From NCBI RefSeq assembly GCF_024814355.1, contig NZ_JANUXV010000004.1:1-64000 (forward strand): DNA of 64,000 nt, given 5' to 3'. Positions 1-7,510 of the stretch are shown here, piece after piece. Position 1 is the stretch's first letter. Every line of letters begins with the position of its first letter. The notes below the pieces were generated by a model. That model had not been told where the DNA came from. It did no database searches and was given only the letters and a program-made list of their open reading frames with translations. The translations under genes and the position numbers were made by a program. Source of the stretch: Gleimia sp. 6138-11-ORH1 (GTDB lineage: Bacteria; Actinomycetota; Actinomycetes; Actinomycetales; Actinomycetaceae).

Positions 1-97
1 AACAAAGCAAAAAGCCCCATCAGATCCCGTTCGACTTGCATGTGTTAAGCACGCCGCCAGCGTTCGTCCTGAGCCAGGATCAAACTCTCCAAACAAA
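1..97 (-). rRNA. rrs: 16S ribosomal RNA, 5' end (partial)
   Basis: Read on the minus strand, this stretch contains the universal 16S start (GAGTTTGATCCTGGCTCAG) followed by the conserved helix sequence and the beginning of variable region V1. The gene runs off the left edge of the window, so only about the first 95 bases are present. The exact mature 5' end is estimated from the usual distance to the conserved start motif. The V1 wording and the leader upstream fit Actinomycetota. Confidence 0.97.
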
Positions 98-193
98 AAC
101 ATGTCCAGAAAAAACCCCCCACAAAAAGAAGGAGGCAAAATCCCAACCAAAAAAACAAAAACAAAACAAAAAAGCGTAAAACAACAAAAAGTA

Positions 194-211
194 CACTATC
201 AAGTTCTCAAA
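194..211 (-). promoter_or_regulatory. boxA-like rRNA antitermination site
   Basis: The minus strand reads TTTGAGAACTTGATAGTG about 100 bases before the 16S gene. A TTTGAGAACT-type element is common in the leaders of actinobacterial 16S and 23S genes, where it recruits the Nus factors that keep RNA polymerase from stopping early. The assignment rests on sequence match and position. Confidence 0.6.
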
Positions 212-434
212 CAACACCCACACAACCAAGCCACCCCCACACCCAAAAACAGGCACAAAAGCAACCCAGAAGGATCAGCCGCCAAACCAGATTGACTGCC
301 CGGCGGAACATATTTAACTCTACTCTCATCCCCCTTTAGAAAACAAATCCACACAACGTGAACACCACCACACCCCACACAAACCCCCAAACCACAACCA
401 AAAACCACCCCCAACAACCCACACCAAAAACCAG

Positions 435-455
435 CTCGGCGAGTTACGCTCCTGC
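435..455. repeat. REP-like repeat, single degenerate copy
   Basis: The core CGGCGAGTTACGCTCC is a variant of the 17-mer found about 23 times in this window. It carries GAG in place of GTG, as do the copies near 39.7 kb. It lies upstream of the rRNA operon. Confidence 0.7.
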
Positions 456-527
456 ATGGTGTCGCACTGACTATTACCGACCTTGGGGGCGTAATCCATG
501 CAAAAGTGACACACTACACGGCGCTTT

Positions 528-767
528 TTGGGTGTAGAAACTTCCCCCTCGCCCCGCCGGAGGATTAAGATTGCTAAGTTAAAGGATATAGACGGTCAGC
601 CCGGTGCCTTTCGGTTACTTAAGCAGAACGCTAACCGAAACTCCTGCCGGACTTTCTGCCTGACTTACCCACTTGGGAAGTCACCAACTGAAGTTCTTTC
701 GGACGTAGCTTCCCATCACGGGAAGCCCACCCCTTTTTCGCTCTGAAAATACAACCCGAAGGAAGTC
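528..767 (+). other. Leader region upstream of the UPF0371 gene
   Basis: This stretch holds several short dyads: TCGGTTA at 611-617 pairs with TAACCGA at 632-638, and CTTCCC pairs with GGGAAG at about 707-723. It ends with a ribosome binding site (GAAGGAAG) just before the ATG at 768. It may be a structured 5' untranslated region, but I recognise no known riboswitch. A 72-codon frame here starts with TTG and resembles nothing I know, so it is not called. Confidence 0.3.
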
Positions 768-2264
768 ATGTTTCCAAATCGCCCCGGTTTTGATCCGCAC
801 CGCTATATTGAACTGCAGTCAGCACAGATTAACGCTCGGCGTAAACAGCTCGGCGGAAAACTCTACTTAGAAATGGGTGGCAAACTTTTCGACGACTTCC
901 ATGCCAGCCGCGTATTGCCTGGTTTCACGCCCGACAATAAAATCGCCATGCTTGAAACACTTAAAGATGAGCTTGAAATTTTAGTGGTTATCAACGCTAA
1001 AGATTTAGAACGTAAGAAAGTGCGCGCTGACCTTGGAATTCCCTATGAAGAGGACGCTTTGCGTCTGATTGACCGTTATCGTGAACGCGGTTTCTTGGTT
1101 GAACACGTGGTGCTCAGCCAGTGTGAGAGTGGAAATAAAGCGGCAGTTGAGTTCCGTAAGCGTTTAAAGCGTTTGGGACTGAAAGTTTCCCGCCACTACA
1201 GCATTAAAGGCTATCCGACTAACACAGATTTGATTGTCTCCCCAGCGGGTTTTGGGAAGAACGAGTGGGCGCAGACAACTCGAGATCTGGTGATTGTTAC
1301 TGCACCGGGGCCAGGGTCGGGGAAGTTGGCAACTTGTTTATCGCAGATTTATTTGGATCGTCAGCAGGGAATTCCTGCCGGTTATGCGAAGTTTGAGACT
1401 TTCCCAATTTGGAATCTGCCGTTGGATCACCCGGTGAATTTAGCTTATGAAGCTGCTACTGCTGATTTGGATGATGTTAATCTGATTGACCCGCATCATT
1501 TGCGTGCTTACGGCGAGCAGGTGGTTAATTACAATCGCGATGTGGAAGTTTTCCCGCTTTTGGCGATTTTATTGGAAAGGGTTGCGGGAAGCGCCCCTTA
1601 TAAGTCCCCTACTGATATGGGGGTGAATATGGCTGGTAATGCAATCATTGACGATGAGGCGTGCCGAGAAGCTAGCCGTCAAGAGGTTATCCGCCGCTAT
1701 TACAAGGCTTTAGTAGAGGAAGCTGCGGGCGAATTGGATTCTCATTTGTCTGATTCGATCGCTTTGATTATGACGAAGTTGGGGATTACGACTGCTAACC
1801 GCGCAGTGGTGCAGCCGGCTTTGGATTTAGCGAAGACAACCGGCCAGCCTGCGGCGGCTTTGCAGCTTAATGATGGGCGGATTGTTACGGGGAAGACCTC
1901 TGATTTGCTGGGCTGTTCGGCTGCGGTGGTCTTGAATGCGTTGAAGTTGTTAGCGGGGATTGATCCTAATGTGACGCTGCTGGCGGCTTCTTCGATCGCG
2001 CCGATTCAGACGTTAAAGACTCAACATTTGGGGTCGCGTAATCCTCGTTTACATACGGATGAGGTTTTGATTGCGCTGTCGGTTTCTGCTGACACTGATC
2101 CGAATGCAAAAGCGGCGTTGGATCAGTTGCAGAATCTGCGTGGGTGTGAGGTGCATACTACGACGATTCTTGGTTCCGTAGATGAGGGGATTTTCCGTAA
2201 CTTGGGTTGTTTGGTTACCTCTGAACCGGTTTTCGCGGTGAAGTCGCTCTACCGCAAACGCTGA
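768..2264 (+). CDS. UPF0371 / DUF1846 family protein
   Basis: This 498-residue protein matches the UPF0371 (DUF1846) family in length and in its opening, which includes the stretch [15 protein letters not shown] and the segment [12 protein letters not shown] near residue 30. The family is found in many Gram-positive bacteria, and structures of it have been solved, but its biochemical role is not established to my knowledge. Motifs such as [12 protein letters not shown] near residue 180 suggest nucleotide or phosphate binding, but that is inference. No signal peptide or membrane segment is seen. The ATG is preceded by GAAGGAAG at good spacing. The gene stands alone, divergent from the rRNA operon, and is closed by a strong terminator at about 2.42 kb. 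Confidence 0.88.
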   Translation: MFPNRPGFDPHRYIELQSAQINARRKQLGGKLYLEMGGKLFDDFHASRVLPGFTPDNKIAMLETLKDELEILVVINAKDLERKKVRADLGIPYEEDALRLIDRYRERGFLVEHVVLSQCESGNKAAVEFRKRLKRLGLKVSRHYSIKGYPTNTDLIVSPAGFGKNEWAQTTRDLVIVTAPGPGSGKLATCLSQIYLDRQQGIPAGYAKFETFPIWNLPLDHPVNLAYEAATADLDDVNLIDPHHLRAYGEQVVNYNRDVEVFPLLAILLERVAGSAPYKSPTDMGVNMAGNAIIDDEACREASRQEVIRRYYKALVEEAAGELDSHLSDSIALIMTKLGITTANRAVVQPALDLAKTTGQPAAALQLNDGRIVTGKTSDLLGCSAAVVLNALKLLAGIDPNVTLLAASSIAPIQTLKTQHLGSRNPRLHTDEVLIALSVSADTDPNAKAALDQLQNLRGCEVHTTTILGSVDEGIFRNLGCLVTSEPVFAVKSLYRKR

Positions 2265-2291
2265 TTTGGCGGGTGTTTAGTTAGCATTTTC

Positions 2292-2300
2292 CCGAGGGCG
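2292..2300 (+). repeat. CCGAGGGCG word, intergenic example
   Basis: This is the first of 34 copies of YCGAGGGCG that I count in the window. It has the fullest form, TTTTCCCGAGGGCGG. It lies just downstream of the UPF0371 gene. The full list of positions is given with the first finding. Confidence 0.8.
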
Positions 2301-2418
2301 GTTGGCGGACCTGTTTTAGTTCCCTATACAGATATAAGTATTTCCTTTGGGTAAAAGACTCTTTACTTACTTGGCGGAGCATAGCAACAAAAATAGTAGA
2401 ACTATTGAGAAATAGAAT

Positions 2419-2460
2419 AATAGGTGTGCGCGGGAATCTCAGTTCCCGCGCACACCTATT
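2419..2460. terminator. Strong bidirectional terminator
   Basis: An 18-bp perfect inverted repeat (arms at 2419-2436 and 2443-2460, six-base loop) is flanked by A and T runs. It lies between the convergent UPF0371 and sepX/glpR-like genes, so it can stop transcription from both sides. Confidence 0.9.
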
Positions 2461-2512
2461 TATCTTTAAATGAGACTTTTATTTAGCTTTAGAAGCTACT
2501 TTTGCGCTGCAT

Positions 2513-3604
2513 CTACTGCGCTCTGCGCACATCGAGGATTTGCTCTAAATTCAAAGCCTCCTGTGCGGCTTCATTCGCTACTTCAGCGCTGCTTCGCGCA
2601 TTGACTGGCATATTGCGTGCCACTACTGGACGTTTTGGAGTTCCCACGGTAGGCATCATTCCTGTATCTGTAGCTACCGTACGGGGAGCATTTCGGCGAC
2701 GCACCACGGAAGATTTGTGTACCAGTCCTGGAACGGCCAGTGAGTCGATCATATCCTGAGCAGCTGCAGAGGGAACTGTTGGTTTAGCTGACACGCCTTT
2801 AGCGCGAGTTCCAACTACTGCGTCTTGCACTGCCCTGTGGTTAGCTTCAGCTTCACTGATTTCAAGTTCCGCCTGCTTTGATAACACTGTTTCAGCTTTT
2901 TCTAAAGTGGGAACAGCTACTTCTGCCGGCAGGTCAATCTGTTGCCCCGCTAAAGTAATGGAACCGGTAACGATTTGCTCAGAGCGTGCGCGCGCAGCAG
3001 CTCGTTCTCGTTTTAAGGATTCTGCTTTTTCGTGGATTTTCTGAATCGCTGCTTCTTCAGCTGCAAACGCAGCATACGACTTTTGGTAGGCGATTCGTCC
3101 TGCAACTAGGGTCATTACCAAGGTGCTCGCCGGGAGAGCTAACCAGGCAGCTGAGAAAGTGCCTGTAAAGGCGGTGATTCCAAAGGCGACTAGCAGAGTT
3201 AATGAAATAGCTACGCTTAAAAATCGGCGTTTACCAGCGGTAGCTTCAGTAGCTAAACGTACTTTTCTGGCACTCACAACCTTTGCAAGTTGTTTTTGCG
3301 TGGACAGTGCTTTTGTCCCCCTACGCCCGGTAGGTGAAATGGTTTTTGTACGTTCCATCTCTTGACTCCGTTCCCCGGTAAATACATCTATTTTTGAGTG
3401 TGGCAGAAGTAGAGGTTGGGAGCGGGTAGACTCGCCGTAAACACGTGGGCAAGCTCGGGTCACATCAAGAACTGTTAAACCGTCAGAGAACCGATCTTCA
3501 ACCGGATTATCAACACTATGCTGTTTAACGCTGATCAGGGCAGGCATAATATAGGCCGCTACCAGAGCCAGCGTTACTACGATAATCCATCCACTAAAGG
3601 TCAC
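2513..3604 (-). CDS. SepX/GlpR-like divisome membrane protein
   Basis: This 363-residue protein has one membrane segment at the extreme N-terminus (about residues 5-24), a polar stretch with basic clusters, two adjacent membrane segments (about 129-147 and 151-169), then a charged, probably coiled-coil region from about 178 and a long disordered tail. This layout and the place next to rimJ and galU match the actinobacterial family that includes Rv0996, Corynebacterium GlpR (membrane receptor of the gephyrin-like protein Glp at the FtsZ ring) and Streptomyces SepX. A role in septum assembly is inferred from that family. The start is GTG with only a weak ribosome site. The glp (moeA-like) gene that often lies in this cluster is absent here. 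Confidence 0.65.
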   Translation of the reverse strand: MTFSGWIIVVTLALVAAYIMPALISVKQHSVDNPVEDRFSDGLTVLDVTRACPRVYGESTRSQPLLLPHSKIDVFTGERSQEMERTKTISPTGRRGTKALSTQKQLAKVVSARKVRLATEATAGKRRFLSVAISLTLLVAFGITAFTGTFSAAWLALPASTLVMTLVAGRIAYQKSYAAFAAEEAAIQKIHEKAESLKRERAAARARSEQIVTGSITLAGQQIDLPAEVAVPTLEKAETVLSKQAELEISEAEANHRAVQDAVVGTRAKGVSAKPTVPSAAAQDMIDSLAVPGLVHKSSVVRRRNAPRTVATDTGMMPTVGTPKRPVVARNMPVNARSSAEVANEAAQEALNLEQILDVRRAQ

Positions 3605-3690
3605 TCGCTAATTTTTTCACGAATTCCCCTGTATTTCAGGGAATTAGCAGGGCGTGTTAAAGAATGCTAATTCAAATACTTGACGATAGG

Positions 3691-4356
3691 TCACTCGAAC
3701 CAGGTTTCCGCCCAGGCAGTATAAACTCGATGATCTCTCCACTGCCGGTCAATATAAAGATAGTTTTCGCGGACGCCCTCGAATTTAAATGGTAAAGAAG
3801 AGATTAAGTTTATCGAAGCAGTATTTTCAGGGCGGATATAAACGTCAATGCGGTGTAGTTTTAGTTCTAAGAAACAAAAATCTATCACTTCACGCACAGC
3901 GGTGCGCCCAATCCCTAAGCCGGTGTAGGCTTCAGCTAGCCAGTATCCCAAGGTGGCGCTTTGCGAAGCCCCTCTTTCAATATTCGTTAGGGAAACTACT
4001 CCAACCGGTTCGGTGTCCAGGTAAACCAGATAGTTGAGGGATTCACCTTTTACGAATTTCCAGTCTTGGATGCGCCTATATTGCGCTAAAGTGGGTACTT
4101 CTGCGGGATATTCCGGGGGTGGTTTAACTTCCCAAGGGGACAGCCAAGCGGTATTTTCTGCGTGCAGAGCGGCTACTTGCTGATGGAATGAACCTAAAAC
4201 TGGTTGCATCCAAAGATATTTAACCGGATAACCGGGGTCTTTGATTTCTTCGGCCTCCACCGGGTTGGGGATTACTAGCTGATATTCTCGACTAGGTTTT
4301 CCCCAACCCTGGCGGGGTGCGAAGCCTAAGTTGATGAGGATTTTTTGGAACCACAT
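3691..4356 (-). CDS. rimJ: RimJ-type GNAT N-acetyltransferase
   Basis: This 221-residue protein is a GNAT-fold acetyltransferase of the RimJ/RimL group. The acetyl-CoA loop is visible as TGLGIGRT at about residue 144, followed by the typical HRIDVYIRPEN segment and the SINLISSLPFKFEG helix. Members acetylate the N-terminus of ribosomal protein S5 or other proteins, using acetyl-CoA in the cytoplasm; the real substrate here is unknown. It lies 15 bases downstream of galU on the same strand and ahead of the SepX/GlpR-like gene, an order conserved in actinobacteria. A copy of the CGCCCTCGA word lies inside its 3' part (3774-3782). Confidence 0.85.
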   Translation of the reverse strand: MWFQKILINLGFAPRQGWGKPSREYQLVIPNPVEAEEIKDPGYPVKYLWMQPVLGSFHQQVAALHAENTAWLSPWEVKPPPEYPAEVPTLAQYRRIQDWKFVKGESLNYLVYLDTEPVGVVSLTNIERGASQSATLGYWLAEAYTGLGIGRTAVREVIDFCFLELKLHRIDVYIRPENTASINLISSLPFKFEGVRENYLYIDRQWRDHRVYTAWAETWFE

Positions 4357-4371
4357 TTAAGTGTTTGCGGT

Positions 4372-5310
4372 TTATTTGATGAGGCGCTGTTGGTTTTCTA
4401 CTAGGTATTCGCGGAAAGCTGCTCCCAGTTCGGGGTGTTCTAAGCCGAGTTCTACCTGTGCTTGGAGGTAACCCAGTTTGTCGCCGGTGTCGAATCGGCG
4501 TCCGCGAACTACCACTCCGTAGACTCCGCCGCCTTCTTCTTTTGGCACGTCAATGAGTTTACGGAAGGCGTCAGTTAGTTGGATTTCTCCGCCGCGCCCA
4601 GCTGGGAGGGTTTCGAGGATTTCGAAGATCTTTGGGTCAAATACGTAGCGTCCCACGGTGGCGTATTTTGAGAGGACGTTTTCAATCGCTGGTTTTTCTA
4701 CTACATCAGTTAGCTCGAAGAGATCTCCGGCAGGAACTGCTTCAATACCTAAGTCGGCGGGTGATAGTTCATTGACGGAAGCTGATCCGTAAGCGGTTGC
4801 TTGTTCAGGAGTTACTTCCAAAAGGGCAACTACGGAACCGCCAAGTTTTTCTTGTACTGCGATCATCTTTTCTAAGATTGGGTCTTCGGGGTGGAAAAGA
4901 TCATCTGGGAGGAGCACTGCAAATGGCTGGTTGCCAACGTGCTGCGCAGCTTGGTATACCGCATGGCCGAGGCCTTTAGGGTGCCCCTGGCGCACGGTAT
5001 GCATCCGCGCAAGTTCCTGATAGCGGTTAATGGAAGCCAAGATTGTTTCTTTACCAGAGTTAGCCAGAGCCATTTCCAATTCTGGTTGCGCGTCGAAGTG
5101 GTCTTCTAATGCGTGCTTTGCGCTGGAAGTGATGATTAGCAGGTCGGTTAATCCGGCGCTGGTGGCTTCTTCAGCTACGTATTCAATAGCTGGCTTGTCT
5201 ACTACTGGCAGCATTTCTTTAGGTACTGCTTTGGTAGCTGGTAGGAAACGGGTGCCGCGCCCTGCTGCGGGAACCACGGCGTGTTTGATTTTCTTATTTT
5301 CTTCTCTCAT
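4372..5310 (-). CDS. galU: UTP--glucose-1-phosphate uridylyltransferase
   Basis: This 312-residue enzyme joins UTP and glucose-1-phosphate to make UDP-glucose for cell-wall sugars, glycogen-related polymers and glycolipids. The N-terminal nucleotide-binding signature (AAGRGTRFLPATKAVPKEML, from about residue 15) is complete. VVEKPAIENV at about residue 208 and the downstream GGEIQLTDAF segment are typical of GalU. The length is normal for the family. The gene starts at an ATG 29 bases from the divergent folate cyclo-ligase gene, so the two promoters must overlap. It heads the galU-rimJ-sepX/glpR gene string. Confidence 0.95.
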   Translation of the reverse strand: MREENKKIKHAVVPAAGRGTRFLPATKAVPKEMLPVVDKPAIEYVAEEATSAGLTDLLIITSSAKHALEDHFDAQPELEMALANSGKETILASINRYQELARMHTVRQGHPKGLGHAVYQAAQHVGNQPFAVLLPDDLFHPEDPILEKMIAVQEKLGGSVVALLEVTPEQATAYGSASVNELSPADLGIEAVPAGDLFELTDVVEKPAIENVLSKYATVGRYVFDPKIFEILETLPAGRGGEIQLTDAFRKLIDVPKEEGGGVYGVVVRGRRFDTGDKLGYLQAQVELGLEHPELGAAFREYLVENQQRLIK

Positions 5311-5339
5311 CTTTCTAGGTTATATGACAAACTGAAGTT

Positions 5340-5879
5340 ATGAGTGTGTTTCCCAGTAAGCAAGTTGCCCGCGCACATTTTCGTAAGCTCCGCCCCCAGG
5401 TTGGTTTTTCTAAAAACGGTTCGGAAGCAGTGGCAGAGTTCTTGCGAACACATTTTAAGGGGGATTTGCGTCAGCTAAGGTTGGCTTCTTACCAGCCTTT
5501 GCCGGGCGAGTTAAACATTTCTGAGTTCAACCAAAGTTTCGCTGGTAAGCTATTTTTTCCCCATTATGACCCGCGCTCAGGGATTTCAAAAGCTCCGGTT
5601 TTCACTTCTGAAAAGGAGTTTTCTTTTACCCCGCAACAGCTGGTTTTAGATATGATTTTGGTTCCCGCGTTGGCAATGGAGCCTACTGGAGCACGTTTAG
5701 GCCAAGGCGGTGGCTGGTATGATCGCGCCTTAGTTGGGTTGTGTGAGGCGAACCCGCAGCTGATTACAGTTGGGTGCGTACCCTCTGATTTTTTGGTTCC
5801 AGTGGGGACTTTGCCGGTGGAGTCGCATGATTTTGTTTTAGATTATTTACTTACCGAGGGCGGTTTGGTTTCCGCTTAG
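5340..5879 (+). CDS. 5-formyltetrahydrofolate cyclo-ligase
   Basis: This 179-residue enzyme converts 5-formyltetrahydrofolate to 5,10-methenyltetrahydrofolate with ATP, rescuing a storage or inhibitory folate form. The family signature GARLGQGGGWYDRAL is seen near residue 119, preceded by DMILVPALAM, and the N-terminal basic helix (KQVARAHFRKLR) is present. It is transcribed away from galU, as is usual in actinobacteria. Its last codons contain one CCGAGGGCG word (5854-5862). Confidence 0.93.
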   Translation: MSVFPSKQVARAHFRKLRPQVGFSKNGSEAVAEFLRTHFKGDLRQLRLASYQPLPGELNISEFNQSFAGKLFFPHYDPRSGISKAPVFTSEKEFSFTPQQLVLDMILVPALAMEPTGARLGQGGGWYDRALVGLCEANPQLITVGCVPSDFLVPVGTLPVESHDFVLDYLLTEGGLVSA

Positions 5880-5884
5880 CTTGT

Positions 5885-5938
5885 CCCCAACCGGTTTAGT
5901 CCGATTACTTTTCCACATTTTTCCGAGGGCGGTTGGGG
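5885..5938. terminator. Hairpin after the folate cyclo-ligase gene
   Basis: CCCCAACCG (5885-5893) pairs with CGGTTGGGG (5930-5938), enclosing another CCGAGGGCG word at 5923. There is no long T run, so it may be a weak terminator or an RNA processing site. Confidence 0.4.
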
Positions 5939-5969
5939 TAACTGATACTTTATTCTTCAAGCTAAGCTC

Positions 5970-6635
5970 ATGAGAGCATTTTCTAAACCACCTAAAGTAG
6001 CCGACCAAAAAGATCCTGCCGTGCCCCTTAGAATCATTGAAGCGTTTCATAATTTCTTCGGACGGTTCTCTCATTTTCTACTGGTTGGATTCTTCGCGTT
6101 TACTGCTTTTATCTTTTTCCTACTACTTTTTTCTACCCCAACGACGCGAGTTTTGGTGAGTACAGAGGATTTAGCTGCCGGTCAGTTAATTACTGAAAAG
6201 GACTTAACTGTCACCCTCTGGGAAGGTAACGTTCCACCGGATGCAGTAAATGAAATTACAAGCGCAGTAAATAAGCGTCTTTTAGTTGATTTACCTGCAA
6301 ATACTCCGCTGCGAGAAGCCTATTTTCAAAGCGGCGACCCTACTGCGGAAGCAAATCGAAGTAGGCTTACCCTGCCTATTACTGCTCCGGTAGCACAGTT
6401 GCTAACCACCGGAGATCATATCGATATTTACCTTCCGAAATTATGTGCTGACGAAATGCAAACTTGCGCACCCCAAAGAATCGCACATGATGTAATTGTC
6501 ATCCAAGTGTTAAAGAACGGGGACCACAACTATAGTAACACTGAAGCGGCTCTGATCTTAGATGTCATTAAAACTGACATTCCTCACCTAATTGGAGTAG
6601 CCGATACCTCACTTTTAAAATACATACTCATTTAA
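5970..6635 (+). CDS. SAF-domain membrane protein (CpaB/RcpC-like)
   Basis: This 221-residue protein has a basic N-terminal cytoplasmic part, one membrane segment (about residues 35-55) and then an extracytoplasmic SAF domain (about 60-125, with the typical VLVSTEDLAAGQLITEKDL opening). SAF domains occur in pilus-assembly proteins of the CpaB/RcpC type and in sugar or antifreeze-like proteins. In actinobacteria a stand-alone copy between the folate cyclo-ligase and mscL genes is common and of unknown role. No pilus genes are seen nearby. The translation start gives the expected N-in topology. Confidence 0.75.
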   Translation: MRAFSKPPKVADQKDPAVPLRIIEAFHNFFGRFSHFLLVGFFAFTAFIFFLLLFSTPTTRVLVSTEDLAAGQLITEKDLTVTLWEGNVPPDAVNEITSAVNKRLLVDLPANTPLREAYFQSGDPTAEANRSRLTLPITAPVAQLLTTGDHIDIYLPKLCADEMQTCAPQRIAHDVIVIQVLKNGDHNYSNTEAALILDVIKTDIPHLIGVADTSLLKYILI

Positions 6636-6695
6636 CAATTTAGTTAAACTTAAAAAGTATTATCAATACACTATCAAAATAGATTGAAGGAAAAA

Positions 6696-7109
6696 ATGTT
6701 AGAAGGTTTCAAGAAATTTATTCTACGTGGAAACGTAGTTGATCTGGCGGTTGGTCTGGTTATTGGCGCCGCTTTCGCAGGAATCACCACTGCCTTGGTT
6801 GAAAAAGTAATCAACCCATTCATTGCTGGTTTAGTTGGACAGCCATCATTCGATAACGTCCTAGCTTTCCAGTTCGGACTATTTGGAGATAAAGCTACCA
6901 TTCAGTTCGGTGCGCTTTTAACCGCAATTGTTAATTTCATTCTTGTAGCTGCAGCCATCTACTTCCTGGTTGTTGCCCCAATGAATAAGATTGCTGAAAA
7001 GCGTGCTGCAAAAGAAGCTGCCGAAGCTCCTGCAGAAGCTGCTCCAACTGCTGAAGAACAACTACTTGCTGAAATCCGTGACCTTTTGGCTTCACAACAA
7101 AATAAGTAG
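6696..7109 (+). CDS. mscL: Large-conductance mechanosensitive channel
   Basis: This 137-residue inner-membrane channel opens under membrane tension to release solutes during osmotic downshock. The first amphipathic helix and pore helix (GFKKFILRGNVVDLAVGLVIGAAF in two parts, residues 4-27) and the second membrane helix (about 78-98) are clear, followed by a charged cytoplasmic helix. The frame is open four codons further up to a TTG, but the ATG at 6696 has a ribosome site (GAAGGA) at correct spacing, and the family starts here. It is followed by a strong terminator at 7.2 kb. Confidence 0.95.
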   Translation: MLEGFKKFILRGNVVDLAVGLVIGAAFAGITTALVEKVINPFIAGLVGQPSFDNVLAFQFGLFGDKATIQFGALLTAIVNFILVAAAIYFLVVAPMNKIAEKRAAKEAAEAPAEAAPTAEEQLLAEIRDLLASQQNK

Positions 7110-7202
7110 TCTGCCAACAGTAGCTAACAAAATATGAAACTTGCGAAATAAGTAATTGCAAAATAAGTGATTGCAAAATAGCTTACTCGCAAAACATATT
7201 TA

Positions 7203-7247
7203 AATAGTGGTGGGGGGAATCCAAAAAGGATTCCCCCCACCACTATT
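7203..7247. terminator. Strong bidirectional terminator
   Basis: A 20-bp perfect stem with an AAAAA loop (arms 7203-7222 and 7228-7247) lies between the convergent mscL gene and the small gene that ends at 7272. A- and T-rich flanks on both sides allow it to act in both directions. Confidence 0.9.
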
Positions 7248-7271
7248 AGTTTCACTTAAACTATCCCTACA

Positions 7272-7466
7272 TCACCAATGCGGAGGGACCTCAGCTTGAA
7301 TCTGTTTATCTCTTCCCGAAAGAGGTGGCTCTACCTGCGGTTCTTGACTAATTTGCCTTACCGAAACAGCGTCCCAAGCAATCGCTTCACCGGCAGAAGC
7401 AATCTCTTTATCTGCATCTGAGATAACCACTACTCTGCGAGGAGTTTTCTTCCGTTCCTGCTTCAC
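7272..7466 (-). CDS. Small hypothetical protein
   Basis: This 64-residue frame follows the large helicase-like gene by 44 bases on the same strand. It opens with GTG preceded by AAGGTGAG at about five bases, a good ribosome site. The product is polar and basic at the start (KQERKKTPRRVVVISD), with no membrane segment. It resembles no family I recognise. It may be cotranscribed with the upstream gene. The reading frame is credible because of its start signal and position before a terminator, but it is short. Confidence 0.45.
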   Translation of the reverse strand: MKQERKKTPRRVVVISDADKEIASAGEAIAWDAVSVRQISQEPQVEPPLSGRDKQIQAEVPPHW

Positions 7467-7510
7467 TTGCTCACCTTGCTTCAGCGGTAGTCACGCCCGT
7501 CAGTTAATCG

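Larger units (their letters stand above)
98..527 (-). promoter_or_regulatory. rRNA operon leader and promoter region
   Basis: No protein gene is supported here. The transcript of this strand would be rich in G and U: the plus strand between about 100 and 420 is almost all A and C. A possible -10 element (TTAAAT, minus strand, about 312-317) sits at the expected distance upstream of the boxA-like site, but I cannot see a convincing -35 partner, so the promoter is tentative. A copy of the REP-like repeat lies at about 435-455. The short reading frames in this stretch have no coding character. Confidence 0.5.

Noticed and set aside
528-746. 72-codon frame before the UPF0371 gene
   Set aside because: TTG start, no ribosome site, no resemblance to a known protein; better explained as leader RNA.
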